DNA of 64,000 nt from Costus lasius (taxonomy: Eukaryota; Streptophyta; Magnoliopsida; Zingiberales; Costaceae). The DNA lies in assembly GCA_027563935.2 (NCBI GenBank), contig CM050447.1, positions 83,127,461 through 83,191,460 of the forward strand, written 5' to 3'. The notes beneath the pieces are model-generated. The model saw only the letters and a program-made list of their open reading frames with translations, was not told the DNA's origin and made no database searches. Made by a program: the position numbers and the translations under genes. The stretch's first letter is position 1. Every line of letters starts with the position of its first letter. Of this stretch, positions 1 to 12,128 are shown one piece after another.

Positions 1-1397
1 TTAATTCTCACAGGTTCTACTTATGGTTCTCCAACGATCCGATATTTAATTTCTTACAATATCTTCGTGTTTATTTCAATAACTCATTCCTAGATCAGAT
101 CATCAACATGGCAATAAACTTCTAAACCCTAGAAATAAGAACAAACCTAATTTCTTACGGTGAGTTCCTAATCTCAGTTTTAGGGTTCCAAGTTCTCGCA
201 AATCACTTTTCAATCCATATCGCAAAAACTCTAAAACATTCAGATAATATGAAACTAGAAAGAATTAAAGGGAATCATCGCATAAGCAGAATTATCATAA
301 CAAGAGTTCCCTAACGGAATAAAAATCGTCTAGTCATTTGAAATTAAGGGGATTACACCCCCATGTCCCAAAAGATGTCTAAGCTAGCATGGTAGAAGAA
401 TTACAATAAACCATAGTTTATATTGATTAGAAATCAAAAAGAAGAGGAAAATCTACTAACAGCACGGCTACAATGAAAATTACAGCCGTAATTTGGCTTG
501 AAAACTCATGATGAATAGTGCAGGCGACTCTTCTTTCAATGATTTCTCCCTCGATCGATTTCCTTTCGCTCTGAAACTTCTGGGGTATCTTCTCCTCCTC
601 CAGGCGAAGCTTCCTATAAATTTGGTGGCCAGAGGTGGTCTGTATGCTAAACGGCGATGAACCCTAGGGCGGCGGTGATTCTCTGAAATTCTTTGTGTGT
701 AGTTGATAAAAATTTGTCCTTTCGCTTTGGCTCGTTCTTCTCTTTATCCTGATCTTTCCCCTTTCTACAGATTTTCAATTGGTGCCCTAAAGCTCAAGAA
801 ATTGTCTTTTCAAATTTCCAGCGAAAGAATCAGGCAATTGGGCCGTAAATTACGGTACCGTGAAAATCATTACGATAGTGTCGTAATGTCTTCTGAAGTC
901 TCGGTATGAAATTGGACCTGAATTACGGCACCGTAAAATTCGTTATGGTAATGCCGTAATCTTCTCGATTGTTTCTGAAAGTTTCTGTATGAAATTTTCC
1001 GAAATTACGGTACCATAAAATATATTACAGTAGTGCCGTAATTTTCCAAAAAGTTTCTGCGGGAAGCGGCCGTGAAAATCATTATGATAGTGCCATATTT
1101 GCATATTACGGCCATAATATTCATTACGGCACTGCCGTAATTTCATGGGAAAACTTGGTTTGTCTTGAAATTTGATGTGTAAACTCCTCTTGATGATTAG
1201 AATCCTTATACATATTGAAATTACTTAAAAACCTATCAGAATGATGCCTTTTTAACTGAAATTAAGAGAAAACCAAGAAAGGTATAGATTCCAAAGTATT
1301 GGATAAATAAGGCATAAAAATAAGCAAAATAGCACAATTATGACTCCAAAAGACTAGTTAATAAATATGAAAATTACTTTGCAAATTAGAGTCATCA
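1..1397 (-). mobile_element. Gypsy LTR, partial, minus strand (family C)
   Basis: This is the 5' part of a gypsy-type LTR read on the minus strand. Its LTR start, TGATGACTCTAA, lies at the right end (complement at about 1386-1397) and the left part runs off the window. It aligns by eye, in opposite orientation, with the complete LTR at 52021-53775: both share the TGATGACTCTAA start, the block of TACGG palindromes, a block around CAGAAGTTTCAGAG and a stretch near GACATGGGGGTGT. It abuts the coiled-coil pseudogene at 1398. No open frame in it looks coding. Whether it is a solo LTR or the end of a complete element cannot be told, because the other end is outside the window. Confidence 0.75.
838..1145. 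repeat. Array of near-palindromic TACGG motifs
   Basis: About four copies of a spaced motif pair occur here. One member is TTACGGTACCGT-like and the other ends in GTGCCGTAA or GTGTCGTAA. Spacing between copies is roughly 70-90 bp. Each pair can fold into a hairpin closed by TTACG/CGTAA. The same motif class recurs in the LTR at 52295-52475 and near the right window edge at 63563-63900. Confidence 0.7.
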
Positions 1398-2266
1398 GTT
1401 AGTGATAGTGAAGGCTGCTTAGTCCATTTTCCTTTTCCTTTAGAGGATCCTATCTCAGTCTCATCCTCCTTTTCTATCTTTACGATTTGTTCTTTCAGTG
1501 CTTTAATTTCTTCTTCATACCTAAGTATTTTATCCATACTATGAACACAATAGTCATTATCAATCTGCCAACTCTCACTAACAAGGGTCTCATTTTCTTC
1601 TTTAACTTTTCGTTTTGTTCTACAAGGCTATTAATGGACTTCACAAAGTCCTGATTTTTCATCTTCCATTCCTCTGTGATCTTCTCAATGTCTGCTAGCA
1701 GCTTCTTGTTTTCTTCTTACAGCTGCTCAACCAGCTGCTTATTTCCTTCTTGCAGTAGCTCAACAACCAACTACTTATTTCCTTCTTGCAGATTTTTAAT
1801 TTCTGCATGTAGCTTGGTATTTTCTTCCTGCAACTGCTTATTTCCTTCTTGCAGCTGCTTAATCAGTTGCTTATTTCCTTCTTGCCGATTTTCAATTTCT
1901 GCATGTAGCTTGGTATCTTCTTACTGCAGCTGCTTATTTCCTTCTTGCAGCTGCTCAACCAACTGCTTATTTCCTTCTTGTATATTTTCAATTTCTGCAT
2001 GTAGCTTAGTTTTTTTCTTCACAAAATATTGAAATCCTCCAATGTTCAAGGATTTTATTCTCAACCAGCTACTCAACTTCTTTAACCTACTGGATCCATA
2101 ACTTATTTTCTTCTTTCAATGCTACAATCTCATGTTGCAGCCATATTCTCTCCTCTAGATACTTTGATTTTTCATCAGCAGGTTCTTCTAACTTGCTCTC
2201 AAGTACCTTCAGTTCGTTTTGAACGTTGTTCCAATCTGTAGTTTTGGAACACTCTATTGTCCCAAC
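1398..2266 (-). pseudogene. Coiled-coil C-terminal part of a broken plant gene
   Basis: On the minus strand this encodes a charged, Leu/Glu/Gln/Lys-rich coiled coil. The open part (2087-2266) reads about 60 residues and ends in a stop at 2087-2089. Further along, the coil continues with 32-residue repeats of the KLHAEIEN / QEGNKQL type, broken by several in-frame stops. The frame upstream continues across copia element E1 into sequence at 14561 (exon start near 14605), so this is the last exon or exons of the DUF1985/mobile-domain-like pseudogene at 14561-15845. It is disrupted three ways: by E1, by internal stops, and by the gypsy LTR that begins at 1397. Function is unknown; many transposon-linked genes of this class end in coiled coils. 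Confidence 0.65.
1740..2032 (-). repeat. 96-bp tandem repeat encoding 32-residue coiled-coil units
   Basis: Three copies are marked by TTTCTGCATGTAGCTT at about 1800, 1896 and 1992, an exact 96-bp period (32 codons). Inside each unit the string TTATTTCCTTCTTG recurs, giving a shorter sub-repeat. Read on the minus strand each unit is a coiled-coil segment. Confidence 0.8.
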
Positions 2267-3962
2267 TGAAAGTCCCCTAAACAAGGGGGGGGGGGGGCGA
2301 AACCCTACTGGCGCATATCGAGGTTTTAAAGCAGCGGAATGGATTTCTAGGGATCAATTGCATGAGATATGATCAACTACAAAAACCCCGATTGCAAACA
2401 TAAGAAGGATCATACCATCGCCATCCTTTGGATGGTGCCTTGGAAGCAAAGATCGAAAGGGATCTTCTCCAAAAGTGACGCACACAAGGTGATGCCGCCT
2501 ACTCTTTGTTGATCCTTGTGCTAGCAAGGTTCTTCAAAGGTCTTTGTCGTATGAAAGGGAAGAGAAGATTTTCCTTGCTTGGCGAGACCTCTCCCTTGTC
2601 GTCAAGAAGCTCTACCACACGAATGTGTCAAGAACCAAAAGCCAACAGGCGACAAGAGGGCGAGAGGGAGGCGTGAAGAGAGGCGACGTGAGATGTGGTC
2701 ACGTAAGTGACATGCTATCTAAAAATTGCAAAACCACTTCTCATCATGAAATGCGCTCATGAACAAATCGCAAATCTCTTCTCCCATGAACCATGCGCTC
2801 ACTTGATGAGCTGGTTCAATTTGGTTTGGTTCAAAGACCAATTAACCCAAGCCATTTAGTCTAGATCACAATAAACCCTAAAGGTTCAAGATCTAACCGT
2901 TCATCTCTTGATGCTCTTGATCTCACCGATCTAGCATCCATTCTCTCAATCAAAGCTTACCGATCTTAAGCCCTAATCAATCAAACATGATCAGACCAGA
3001 TCTCACTTACAATCAGAGATTAAATCCCTTTAAACTGAATCCAAACAATTCAGTCCACACGATCTGACTTAAGTAAGCCATATCATCAAATTGTGCGACC
3101 CTAAGGGTTTCCTTTAAATGTCGGTAACGATAACTTACGTTATCACGATCAGTGAGGGGTATCTAGCAACACATCACTGTCTCCCGATATAAAGGAAAGA
3201 GTCTTCCAAGACTACACCCAAACCACAGCACAAGTGTGAATCCACTTCACTAGGCATACAAATTTCCTTTGCCACTTGATGTTCTTATTGGACAAGCATG
3301 TCAAGCCTGTAGCTCCAATATGATGAGCATGATTAGATCAGATGAACATAGTCACCTGGGTATGGCCATACACTTTCTCAATCATCTCATTCAGGGGGGG
3401 CCCCTTTAGAACATCAAACTCCAATTAAGGAGACGGCAATCCTATATCTATCACTTGTGCCCTAACATGACTCATGATCATTATCCAAGATAGTCTATAA
3501 CCATTATGTTTCAAATGATATTGAACTACCTCAAAACAATGACAATCATCATTTAGAAACACAAGTGATCTCAAGTCAGAGGACATGTGCCACTTGTTGC
3601 AAACAAGGATTATTCACATTGTGACAAGCAATTGAATATCCTAGTAGGGTCTGTCCAGTACATCCAATGCACCCATGAGTCTACATCTTATTCCATGCTC
3701 GAAGCATCCTATAAGATTAGAACACATATTAGTCTCAATCATATCAAGGCTGTCTCATGTTCACCAAGATATCTCGACTAAGGACATATAGCATGTCAGC
3801 CTAGCTGAACAGCATTGAGACATTATTCAGAAGTACACTTATTGCAGCAGACAATGTAACAACCTGAATAACAACCATTGCCTTTATAAACATAAGAGTT
3901 TATACATGATACTGAAAGAATCCCAAGGCCTCAAACATTAGCCTTAAGGGCATACCCCAACA
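2267..3962 (-). repeat. 3' LTR of E1
   Basis: Read on the minus strand it starts TGTTGGGGTATGCCC (right end, 3962) and ends ACTTTCA (left end, 2267). It is 1696 bp. A run of G near 2286-2298 is longer than in the 5' LTR. The hairpin block CAGTGA-N18-TCACTG is at 3150-3179 on the complement. Confidence 0.95.
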
Positions 3963-3975
3963 ATCTCCCACTTGC
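3963..3975 (-). other. Polypurine tract of E1
   Basis: The complement reads GCAAGTGGGAGAT directly before the 3' LTR. The same purine-rich string precedes the 3' LTR in E2, E3 and E4. It is the expected primer for plus-strand DNA synthesis. Confidence 0.85.
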
Positions 3976-3982
3976 ACTTAAT

Positions 3983-6483
3983 CTAATGGTTGAGAAATCT
4001 CAAACCCATATTATTACAGTGCTTCTCATGCTTCTGCTGCGCCAGAGGCTTGGTAAGCGGGTCAGCCAGATTGTCATCTGTATGAACCTTGCAGATTCTG
4101 ATCTCACCACGATCAATGATCTCCCGGATCAAGTGAAACCGTCTCTGTATGTGCTTGGACTTTTGGTGCGACCGTGGTTCCTTTGCTTGTGCGATTGCTC
4201 CAGTGTTATCGCAGAAGATAACCAAAGGATCAGCACTCGAAGGAACAACACCAAGTTCTTGAACGAACTTACGAATCCACACTGCCTCCTTGGATGCTTC
4301 CGAGGCTGCAACATACTCGGCTTCTGTTGTGGAATCAGCAACGATAGACTGTTTGAAACTCTTCCACACCACTGCTCCTCCATTCAAGCTAAAAACATAG
4401 CCTGATTGCGATCGGAAATCATCCTGGTCAGATTGGACCGAAGCGTCAGTATATCCTTCAATACTGAGTTCTTCCTAACCTCCATATATCAAGAACATAT
4501 CTTTGGTCCTCCGCAGATATTTCAAAATGTTCTTGACCGCAATCCAGTGTGCCTTACCTGGATTACTTTGGAATCGACTGGTCACGCTTAACCCGTAAGC
4601 GACGTCTGGGCGAGTACACAACATCGCATACATAATGGACCCAATAGCCGAAGCATAAGGCGTATTGTCCATTTCATCTTTCTCAGTCTGTGTTTGTGGA
4701 CACTGACTCTTTGAAAGATTCAGACCATGTCTGACTGGAAGATATCCTCTTTTAGAATTCTCTAAATGGAATCTCTCCAGGACTTTATCGATGTAAGTAC
4801 TCTGGCACAGCCCGAGAAGCCTCTTAGATCTATCTCTGTAGATCTTCACACCTAATACATAGGCTGCTTCTCCTAGATCTTTCGTCTGGAAACATTTTCT
4901 TAACCATGCTTTAACAGCATGCAGTTCAGGAATATCGTTTCCAATGATCAAGATATCATCGACGTAGAGGACTAGGAAAGTAATCACGCTCCCACTAAAC
5001 CTCTTATATACACACGGGTCGTCTTCATTCTTGATGAAACCAAATTCACATATTGATTCATCAAAACGAATATTCCAGCTTCTTGATGCTTGTTTAAGTC
5101 CATAAATGGACCTCTTTAACTTGCATATTTTATGACGATCTGATGGATTAGTGAAACCTTCAGGTTGTGTCATATACACATCCTCATCCAGTTTTCCATT
5201 AAGGAAAGCGGTCTTCACATCCATTTGCCAGATCTCATAATCGTAATACGCTGCTATCGCGAAAAGAATCCGAATAGACTTGAACATAGCTACAGGAGAG
5301 AAAGTTTCATCATAATCTATCCCGTAGATTTGTTTGAAACCTTTCGCAACTAGCCTGCCTTTATAGGTAACCACGTTACCATCCTTGTCAATCTTCTTCT
5401 TGAAGATCCATTTACAGCCTATAGGGATTACTCCCGGAGGCGGATCAACCAAATCCCAGACTTGATTATCTGACATGGAGTCCATCTCGGCTCGCATAGC
5501 TTCAAGCCATCTAGCAGACTCTGGTCCACTGACCGCATCCGCATAAGTGAGGGGTTCATCATGATCAATGATGTAGACTCCGTCATAGCGCTCAGGCTGT
5601 CGACGGATCCTTCCCGATCTTCGCGGTTCCCGTGATATCTGAGCCTCAGGTTGTTCAATAACCTGTTCTACCGGCTCAGGCTCATCCAACTGTGCTTGAC
5701 TACTTTGTCCTTCCTCTGGATTCTCATCCAGTTTTATTTCTCTCCCATTGGCCTCTTGTAGAAGGAACTCCTTCTCAAGAAAAATGGCCGTCCGAGCAAC
5801 AAATACCTTGTTCTCTTTGGGATCGTAGAAATAATAACCCTTAGTTTCTTTAGGGTAACCGACAAAGATACATTTCTCAGATCTGCTCTCTAGTTTCCCA
5901 GAGGCGAGCTTTTTGACATAAGCCTCGCAACCCCAGATCTTAATAAATGTCAAGCTCGGCTGTTTCCCATACCATAACTCATATGGAGTCTTTGAAACTG
6001 CCTTGGATGGCACTCGGTTTAGTACTTTTGCAGCTGTTTCCAGTGCAAATCCCCAAAAGGAGTAAGGTAGAGTAGCCTGACTCATCATAGAACGTACCAT
6101 ATCCAGTAAGGTTCTATTTCTCCTCTCGGACACACCATTCCATTGCGGTGTTCCTGGCGGAGTGAGCTGTGAGATAATCCCACACTCCTTCAGATAGTCA
6201 GTAAACTCTCGACTTAGGTATTCTCCACCTCGATCTGAGCGAAGTGCCTTGATATTTCGGCCTAGCTGATTCTGTACTTCATTTTTGAACTCTTTGAACT
6301 TGTCAAAAGATTCACTTTTATGTCTCATTAGATAGACATACCCGTATCTACTGAAATCATCAGTAAAGGTAATGAAGTATAGATAGCCACCTCTGGCATG
6401 TTTACTTAAAAGGCCCACACACATCACTGTGTATAAGTTCAAGTAAACCTGAAGCCCTTTGACCTTTCTTAGAAAAAGGGGCT
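3983..6483 (-). pseudogene. E1 pol, 3' part: integrase, reverse transcriptase, RNase H
   Basis: This part carries the copia integrase core, the LTR-proximal integrase tail, reverse transcriptase and RNase H. The second catalytic Asp of integrase is intact (GAT, complement of 6233-6235, in SDRGGEY) and is followed by the NGVSERRNRT segment with the catalytic Glu. RT has the YVDD motif. RNase H keeps TDAS, STTEAEY and CDN. Damage: the 3.2-kb LTR insertion at 6484 separates it from gag; a 1-base insertion near 6402-6408 shifts the frame in the first integrase block; CAG has become the stop TAG at 4475-4477, between RT and RNase H. The rest of the frame is clean, so decay is modest. The frame ends at 3983 with FLNH, as in the other family members. 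Confidence 0.9.
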
Positions 6484-9400
6484 TGTAGCATCCCACATAC
6501 TTAACCCCAAGCAAATAACACAATCGCAAAAGTAATAGGATGTTTCATATAAGATCGATCAAATGCTAGGTAAAACCGAGTTCAAGAAAAACACGATCTG
6601 AAAATTTTCAAAACTCCAAACACATAAAATCTTCGAATCACAAATCTCATAAATCACATAAAGGTACCTGCCACCACGCAATACGTGCACTAGACATATG
6701 CACGTTACAGTTATCTCAAAACCGATTGCAAAAATACACATCAACTTCAATTTCAAAACAAATCCACAAAATCGATTTTATAAACCAATACCAAACACCG
6801 AAACCAGGCCAAAGCCCGCGGTGACACAAAAATCAGACTCGTAAAACGCCACAATCTGGCATCACAAGTTCACGTAGTTCACATCATTCATATCACATGG
6901 TTCACATAATGCATATAATTCACAGGGTTTAGCCACAACCGGCATCATAAGCATAAATACATTAAGCATAATTCACAGCATCCCTATAATGCTAACTGCG
7001 CCCCTGCTCTACACCTGAAAATAGTGAGGGGTGAGCTACACAGCCCAGTGAGTGGATAGTCTAATTGACCATCCATAACATACTCTCAAAAACACATGCA
7101 GATTATTTTAAAAATCTTTAACAGGATATCATGTCAACACATAATAACAAATTCGATGCAAAAATCATATAAGCAGCCAAAAATATACACACCAACATAT
7201 AATAACCTCAGGTTCTAGAGTTATACTCTAAACCAACTGAACACACATATTCTAAACCAACTAAACACACCATACTTAATTAACCTAGTTGTCCAGCATA
7301 TTCACAAAGTGACCAATATGGTCTAACCCGGCTTGGCCAAAGCACTGGGAGCTGCAAAATCTCGTGCAACACATAAACATGGACAGTGAATAGAATCAGG
7401 AGGTGGCCCCCGTCAGGTCACGACGTGGCACGCTGGTCTATCACGCCATAACATAAAACGAGAATAGAATCAGGAGGTGGCCCCCGTCAGGTCACGACGT
7501 GGCACGCTGGTCTATCACGCCATAACATAAAACGAGAATGATGACATCAAGAGGTGGCCCCTGTCTGACCAAGACATGGCACTTTGGGTCTTATATCATT
7601 CCCAACACATAAAAGAGTAATGACATCAAGAGGTGGCCCCTGTCCGACCAAGACATGGCACTTTGGGTCAAAACCCGTTCTCCCAAAAGGTTCCTACTGG
7701 ACAACACACATATCTTATTTCATAATTTCACATAGGTGGACATATTTCACAAAGGTGGACTCCTAAGTGTCAACTTGACTCTAGGATAGCCATCACAAAA
7801 ATCACATCGGACAGGCTGAACTTCAACCCCCATCACAATAATCATAATAGGCAGGTTGAACATCAACCCCCTCACATATCACAGTACAGGGCTGAAATTC
7901 AAACCCTTCACATATCACATAAGAACTATCCCCTTGAGTTCATAGTCACACCTAGCCTTAGTCCTAACCATCACATGACCACATAATTTTCCAAAAACAC
8001 AACCCCACATAATTATCAAAGAATCACATAATGAAGATCACATAGTGTAGTCCTTATATTTCATGCTGATTAGTTCAGTGTAATCTTGCTATATTATCAC
8101 CCAATTCTTCTCAAACAAGGGTACATGCTACACTCATAAAGAAACATAAAATTACAACAAGCATTCATCATAAAATCAACATAAAATGTAATACATACAA
8201 ATTACCACAATTTATCAAACAATCCATAAATACACATAAAGGAATATTCATGATTTGCATTTAACAAGCATCCAAAAATTGACATAAAAATCATGTATTC
8301 ATATTAATTACTACATGTGATCCACGGTTAACATAACATATTAATTACTAAATTTTAAACCTTAGTTAACATCAATCTCATGCTCAAAATCATTGATTTA
8401 AAACCTCCTAAATTCCATAAAAGAATACCTTAACTTTCATGTTGCTAACTTTCGGATTTCATAAATAAAATCATCAAAATTTCGGTTTTCAAAATATACA
8501 CACATTTGCCAAATTTCGGTTTTCACAAAAATACATCTTAATTCCATTGTTAGCATGATAAAATTCCCAACTTAAATCTAACCCTTAGTTAACAAGAATC
8601 ATCATGAATAAATTAGGTTTTCATTATAAATATCTCCTTGCTATTTTCGATTCTTCACATGAGATATACATCCATTAAACTTTCGGTTTTTCATGTTATA
8701 TATATATACCTTTTGCATAAATTCGGTTTTTCATCAAAATAAGAAGATCTTAAATTCGGTATTTAACATGGTGAAATCTTGAATTTCGATTTAGCATGAT
8801 CAAATTTCTAATCAATCTCATGCATCAATTAATACAACCAAATTACTAGAAATCAAAAAAACACTCCACTCACCTCTTAAACCGTGAACACAAGGATGAA
8901 AACCCTTCCAAAATTTCGTCCAAAGCCTTGGGGTCGCCCACAGGATCTCCAAGACTCACCAAGGAAAATTCTTCACTTCAAGAAGATCGCCAAGAGGAAG
9001 AAGATGAAGAAGAAACACCAAAAAAAATCGCCTCCAAGCTTTCCAAGTGTCGCCAAGTTCTTTCAAGCCGCCACCTCAATTTTCTCAAGACTCCCAAATC
9101 GCCACTAATCTCACCCTAATCGATATTATCACTTAAACTTTGGGTTTTAAAATTTTAAACCCATTAACCAATTTATTCCAATAGGGTTTAACCCTTTTAT
9201 CTAATAATTTCGAATTTTAAACCCAATAACCCAATATCTCATAATTAACTAATTATTTAATTAACTTAACCATTAATCAATCACTTAACGAAAATCCATT
9301 AAGGATTTAACTAACATCCAATAAGGATTTAATTATCCAATAGAGTATAATTAATTAACCAATAAGGTCTAATTAATTAACTTAAAATTTGCAACCCAAA

Positions 9401-9651
9401 ATCCTAATTAATTTATCACAAACAACCAATGATAATTTATCATAAATTAACAGTCAATAATCAAACAAATAATCTCTAATTAATTTACAAAAAATCAATA
9501 ACCAAAAACCTCTAGTTAATTAACTATCAACCAATACATAAAAATATCACAATCAATAATTTTATTTAAATCATGAACAAAATATCACAGTTACTGATTT
9601 TATTTAAATCCAAATAATGCTTACCAGAACTTAAGATCCTTGGATCTTACA
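6484..9651. mobile_element. Solo LTR, about 3.2 kb, probably gypsy, inside E1
   Basis: The insertion begins TGTAGCATCC and ends GGATCTTACA, and is flanked by a 5-bp duplication GGGCT (6479-6483 and 9652-9656). The termini are imperfect inverted repeats (TGTAGCATCC against TGTAAGATCC), as in LTRs. It has no internal direct repeat of its own ends, no primer site and no credible coding frame, so a solo LTR is the best reading. Length and termini resemble the long LTRs of Del/Tekay-type gypsy elements, but that lineage call is tentative and the orientation is undecided. It sits exactly between the pre-integrase zinc motif and the integrase core of E1. The interior is AT-rich with short repeats at 7391-7670; the short open frames at 8884-9119 are low-complexity and unconvincing. 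Confidence 0.75.
7391..7670. repeat. Two adjacent tandem duplications (74 bp and 79 bp)
   Basis: TAGAATCAGG starts at 7391 and again at 7465, an exact 74-bp duplication. Immediately after, TGACATCAAG starts at 7542 and 7621, a 79-bp period with a partial second copy. All four units share a GAGGTGGCCCC core, so the two duplications are themselves related. Confidence 0.85.
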
Positions 9652-11038
9652 GGGCTTTCGTCATTTTACCCATTAAACAAGCTTTGCATGTATCAAGCTC
9701 CTCATAGGAGAATGATCCCAGCAGTCCATGGTCATGCAACCGCTTAATGCGTTTCTTGTTTATATGGCCTAAACGACTATGCCATAACAAGGTGCTGTGA
9801 TCAGCATACTTGGCTTTCTTATTATCAAAATTTTGTATAGAACATTCCATGTCCAACATGAATAATCCATTGTTAATTGACCCAGTAGCATAAACAATAT
9901 TATCATAAGAAAGAACACACTTTGAAATATTGCATTCAAAGGAAAATCCTTTCCTGACAAGAGCAGGAATAGAGATAATATTTTTGGTAATGCTTGGTAC
10001 AAAATAACAATTGTTCAGTTCTAATACAAGTCCAGATGGTAATGAGATGTAATAAACCCCTACAGCAACAGCAGCAACCCGTGCCCCGTTTCCAACTCGT
10101 AGGTCCACCTCATGCTGTCCCACCTGTCTTCTTCTCTTGAGTTCCTGTACATTTGAACAAATGTGAACTCCACATGCAGTGTCCAACACCCATGATATAG
10201 AAGAAGAAACCATGACTTCAGTCACGAAAATACCTGAGCCAGAAGCGATGCTTCCCTTCTTATCTCCTTGGAGCTCTTTACAGTCCTTTTTCCAGTGACC
10301 CAGCTGGCCACAATGGAAACATCTGTATTCCTTCGACCGCTTAACCTTTTGTTTCAGAGCCTTGTTGTAATTCTTGACAGGGGCTTTGCCCTTCTTTCCC
10401 TTCTTCTTGTTCCTAGACGGAAACATCAAGACAGAGGTTGAAGGCTTTCCCTTTAGAGTCTCCTCTGTAGTCAAGAGCATATTCAGCAACTCTGCCGGAG
10501 TACAGTCGATCTTGTTCATATTAAAATTAATAATGAACGGATCGAAAGAGGCCGGGAGGGACTGCAGAATAATGTCTACAGCAAGCTCCTGATTGATGGT
10601 ATGCCCCAGTTTCTCTAGAGCCTCTTTGTGCCCAATCATCTTGAGCACGTGAGCTCCCACTGGACTCCCTTCAGCCAGTTTGCTCTGAAAGAAAAGCTTG
10701 GTCAAATTATAGCGTTCCGTCCTCGCCTGTGCAGCATACAACATCTTGAGGTTTGCTATAATTTCTATAGCAGACATATCCTCATGCTGACGCTGCAGCT
10801 GTGGCGTCATAGACGCTAGCATCAGGCAAGCGACATCAATGCTATCATTGACATGCTTTTCATAGGCTTCCCGAACCGCCCTTGTGGCGTTCGGAGCGGG
10901 TTGAGGCGGTATAGCCGTCTCGAGGACATACAGTTTCCTCTCAGCCTTAAGAACAATCTTAAGGTGTCCGTACCAGTCTGAGAAGTTTGGCCCAGCAAAC
11001 TTCTCCCTTTCCAGTAGGGATCGCACATTGAAGCTCAT
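9652..11038 (-). pseudogene. E1 gag-protease-pre-integrase part
   Basis: It starts at the ATG complement 11036-11038 and runs about 460 codons. Order: a copia-type gag (UBN2-like), a basic linker, zinc knuckle CFHCGQLGHWKKDC (CX2CX4HX4C), retropepsin with the active-site triplet DTA, then the pre-integrase HLGH-like block with CKAC. The frame is open until the solo LTR, whose sequence supplies the false C-terminus. It is therefore an intact N-terminal half cut off from integrase and RT by the insertion at 9651. Gag would form the particle; protease would cleave the polyprotein. Confidence 0.9.
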
Positions 11039-11908
11039 GGTGTTCGTTGCTGCAGGAATCTACAACAATGCAAGAACAGCAAGGTCAGTATCAATGTTTA
11101 GAATCAATCCAGGACTTTAGAAAGATTCTTTTCTCACTATTTTTTCTGACTGAAAAATCCATTAAAACAGTCTGAAAGAGTAAGACTCTTTTAGTGAGAT
11201 AGGATCCAGATTTCATACTTGGTCTCCGCGTCCCGCTCAGGCGAGATAAGATGCACAGAGAGTACAAGCACTAATTTCTGGTAGGCAGTCCCTGCCAATC
11301 GCCAACCTGTGCGATTCCCCTTCATCTGGGCGATCCAGCCGACTGTGCCAACTGAGTTGGTACAACACAGTCTCTGATCCCACAGATGGCTGCCTCCATA
11401 TAGCTACCATATGCGCCACATATGTAGCCTACATGGTCAAGCTGACCCGACCTACTCCCTGGACCACCACGTGCTATGCTGAGCAACGAGAAGCGATAAA
11501 TCCCTTCTCTGTAACACGCAGGTGTAATCACACACCATCTGAAGATAGATGGGCGTGCCCACTGAGTGGGTACAACACGGCCCCAACGATAGTCAGAACA
11601 GTGAGGTTTCGCGTCAGAAGGCTATGGTGCTTGATATTTAACGTTGGATTTTAATGGTCCTTTTATCTTCTCAACTATCATGCAATTCCTATGGTGATAG
11701 CAGAAGATTAAATCATGCAACTCTAATTATTTAAACAATAAATAGAAAGCATGCTGATCTTATGTGGTAAAAGCCCAATAAGCCTAGGTAAGACCTTAAT
11801 TTAACTTAAGTCTTCACTTGAGCTCTCCATGGGTCTTTTGCATCTAATCTGGCCCAACCCAGGGCCCATGCGCCCTCTGCAGCTCAGGTGAGCCCACCAG
11901 GTAAAAAT

Positions 11909-11987
11909 GCGCCTGTCCCAGAGTCGAACCCTGGACCTCCCACCTTGTCAAGCCACTGCTGCATGCGCCTCTACCAAGTGTGCTCTG
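11909..11987 (-). ncRNA. tRNA-like / SINE-head-like module in E1 leader
   Basis: The sense strand has an A-box-like TTGGTAGAGGCG (complement of 11966-11977) and a B-box-like GGTTCGACTCT (complement of 11920-11930), 47 nt from start to start. CCAG/CTGG flanks the B-box and can pair, imitating a T arm. A full cloverleaf is not convincing. It could be a captured tRNA-derived SINE head or a structural mimic. Confidence 0.6.
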
Positions 11988-11991
11988 TGCT

Positions 11992-12128
11992 CATGTCTGA
12001 TTAAACTTACAATTTAATCTATCTAGACATGATTGACTCGCAGGTCAATTACACAATAAATTAATTAAAATGTGATGCGCAGATCACAATAAATAATTTA
12101 CATTTTTTATTAACCAGGCACGCAGGCC
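11992..12128 (-). promoter_or_regulatory. Four-hairpin leader block of E1
   Basis: In sense order: GGC-CTGCGT-GCC (12117-12128), GTGAT-CTGCGC-ATCAC (12072-12087), ATTGAC-CTGCGA-GTCAAT (12032-12049), then a long stem closed by CATGTCT/AGACATG (11992-12031). It leads directly into the tRNA-like module. Homologous hairpins with compensatory stem changes occur in E3 and E4. Possible roles are packaging, dimerisation or translation control; none is shown. Confidence 0.65.

Noticed and set aside
3587..3781. A 62-64-codon antisense open frame present in seven family A LTR copies (also near 14180, 19377, 24118, 29540, 32572 and 39945).
   Set aside because: It follows from the high identity of the LTRs. 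E3 copies break it by one base, family B LTRs do not preserve it, and no codon-level constraint is visible.
8884..9119. Basic 63-74-codon open frames inside the 3.2-kb solo LTR.
   Set aside because: Low-complexity Lys/Pro/Ser composition, two overlapping phases, no start context or partner.
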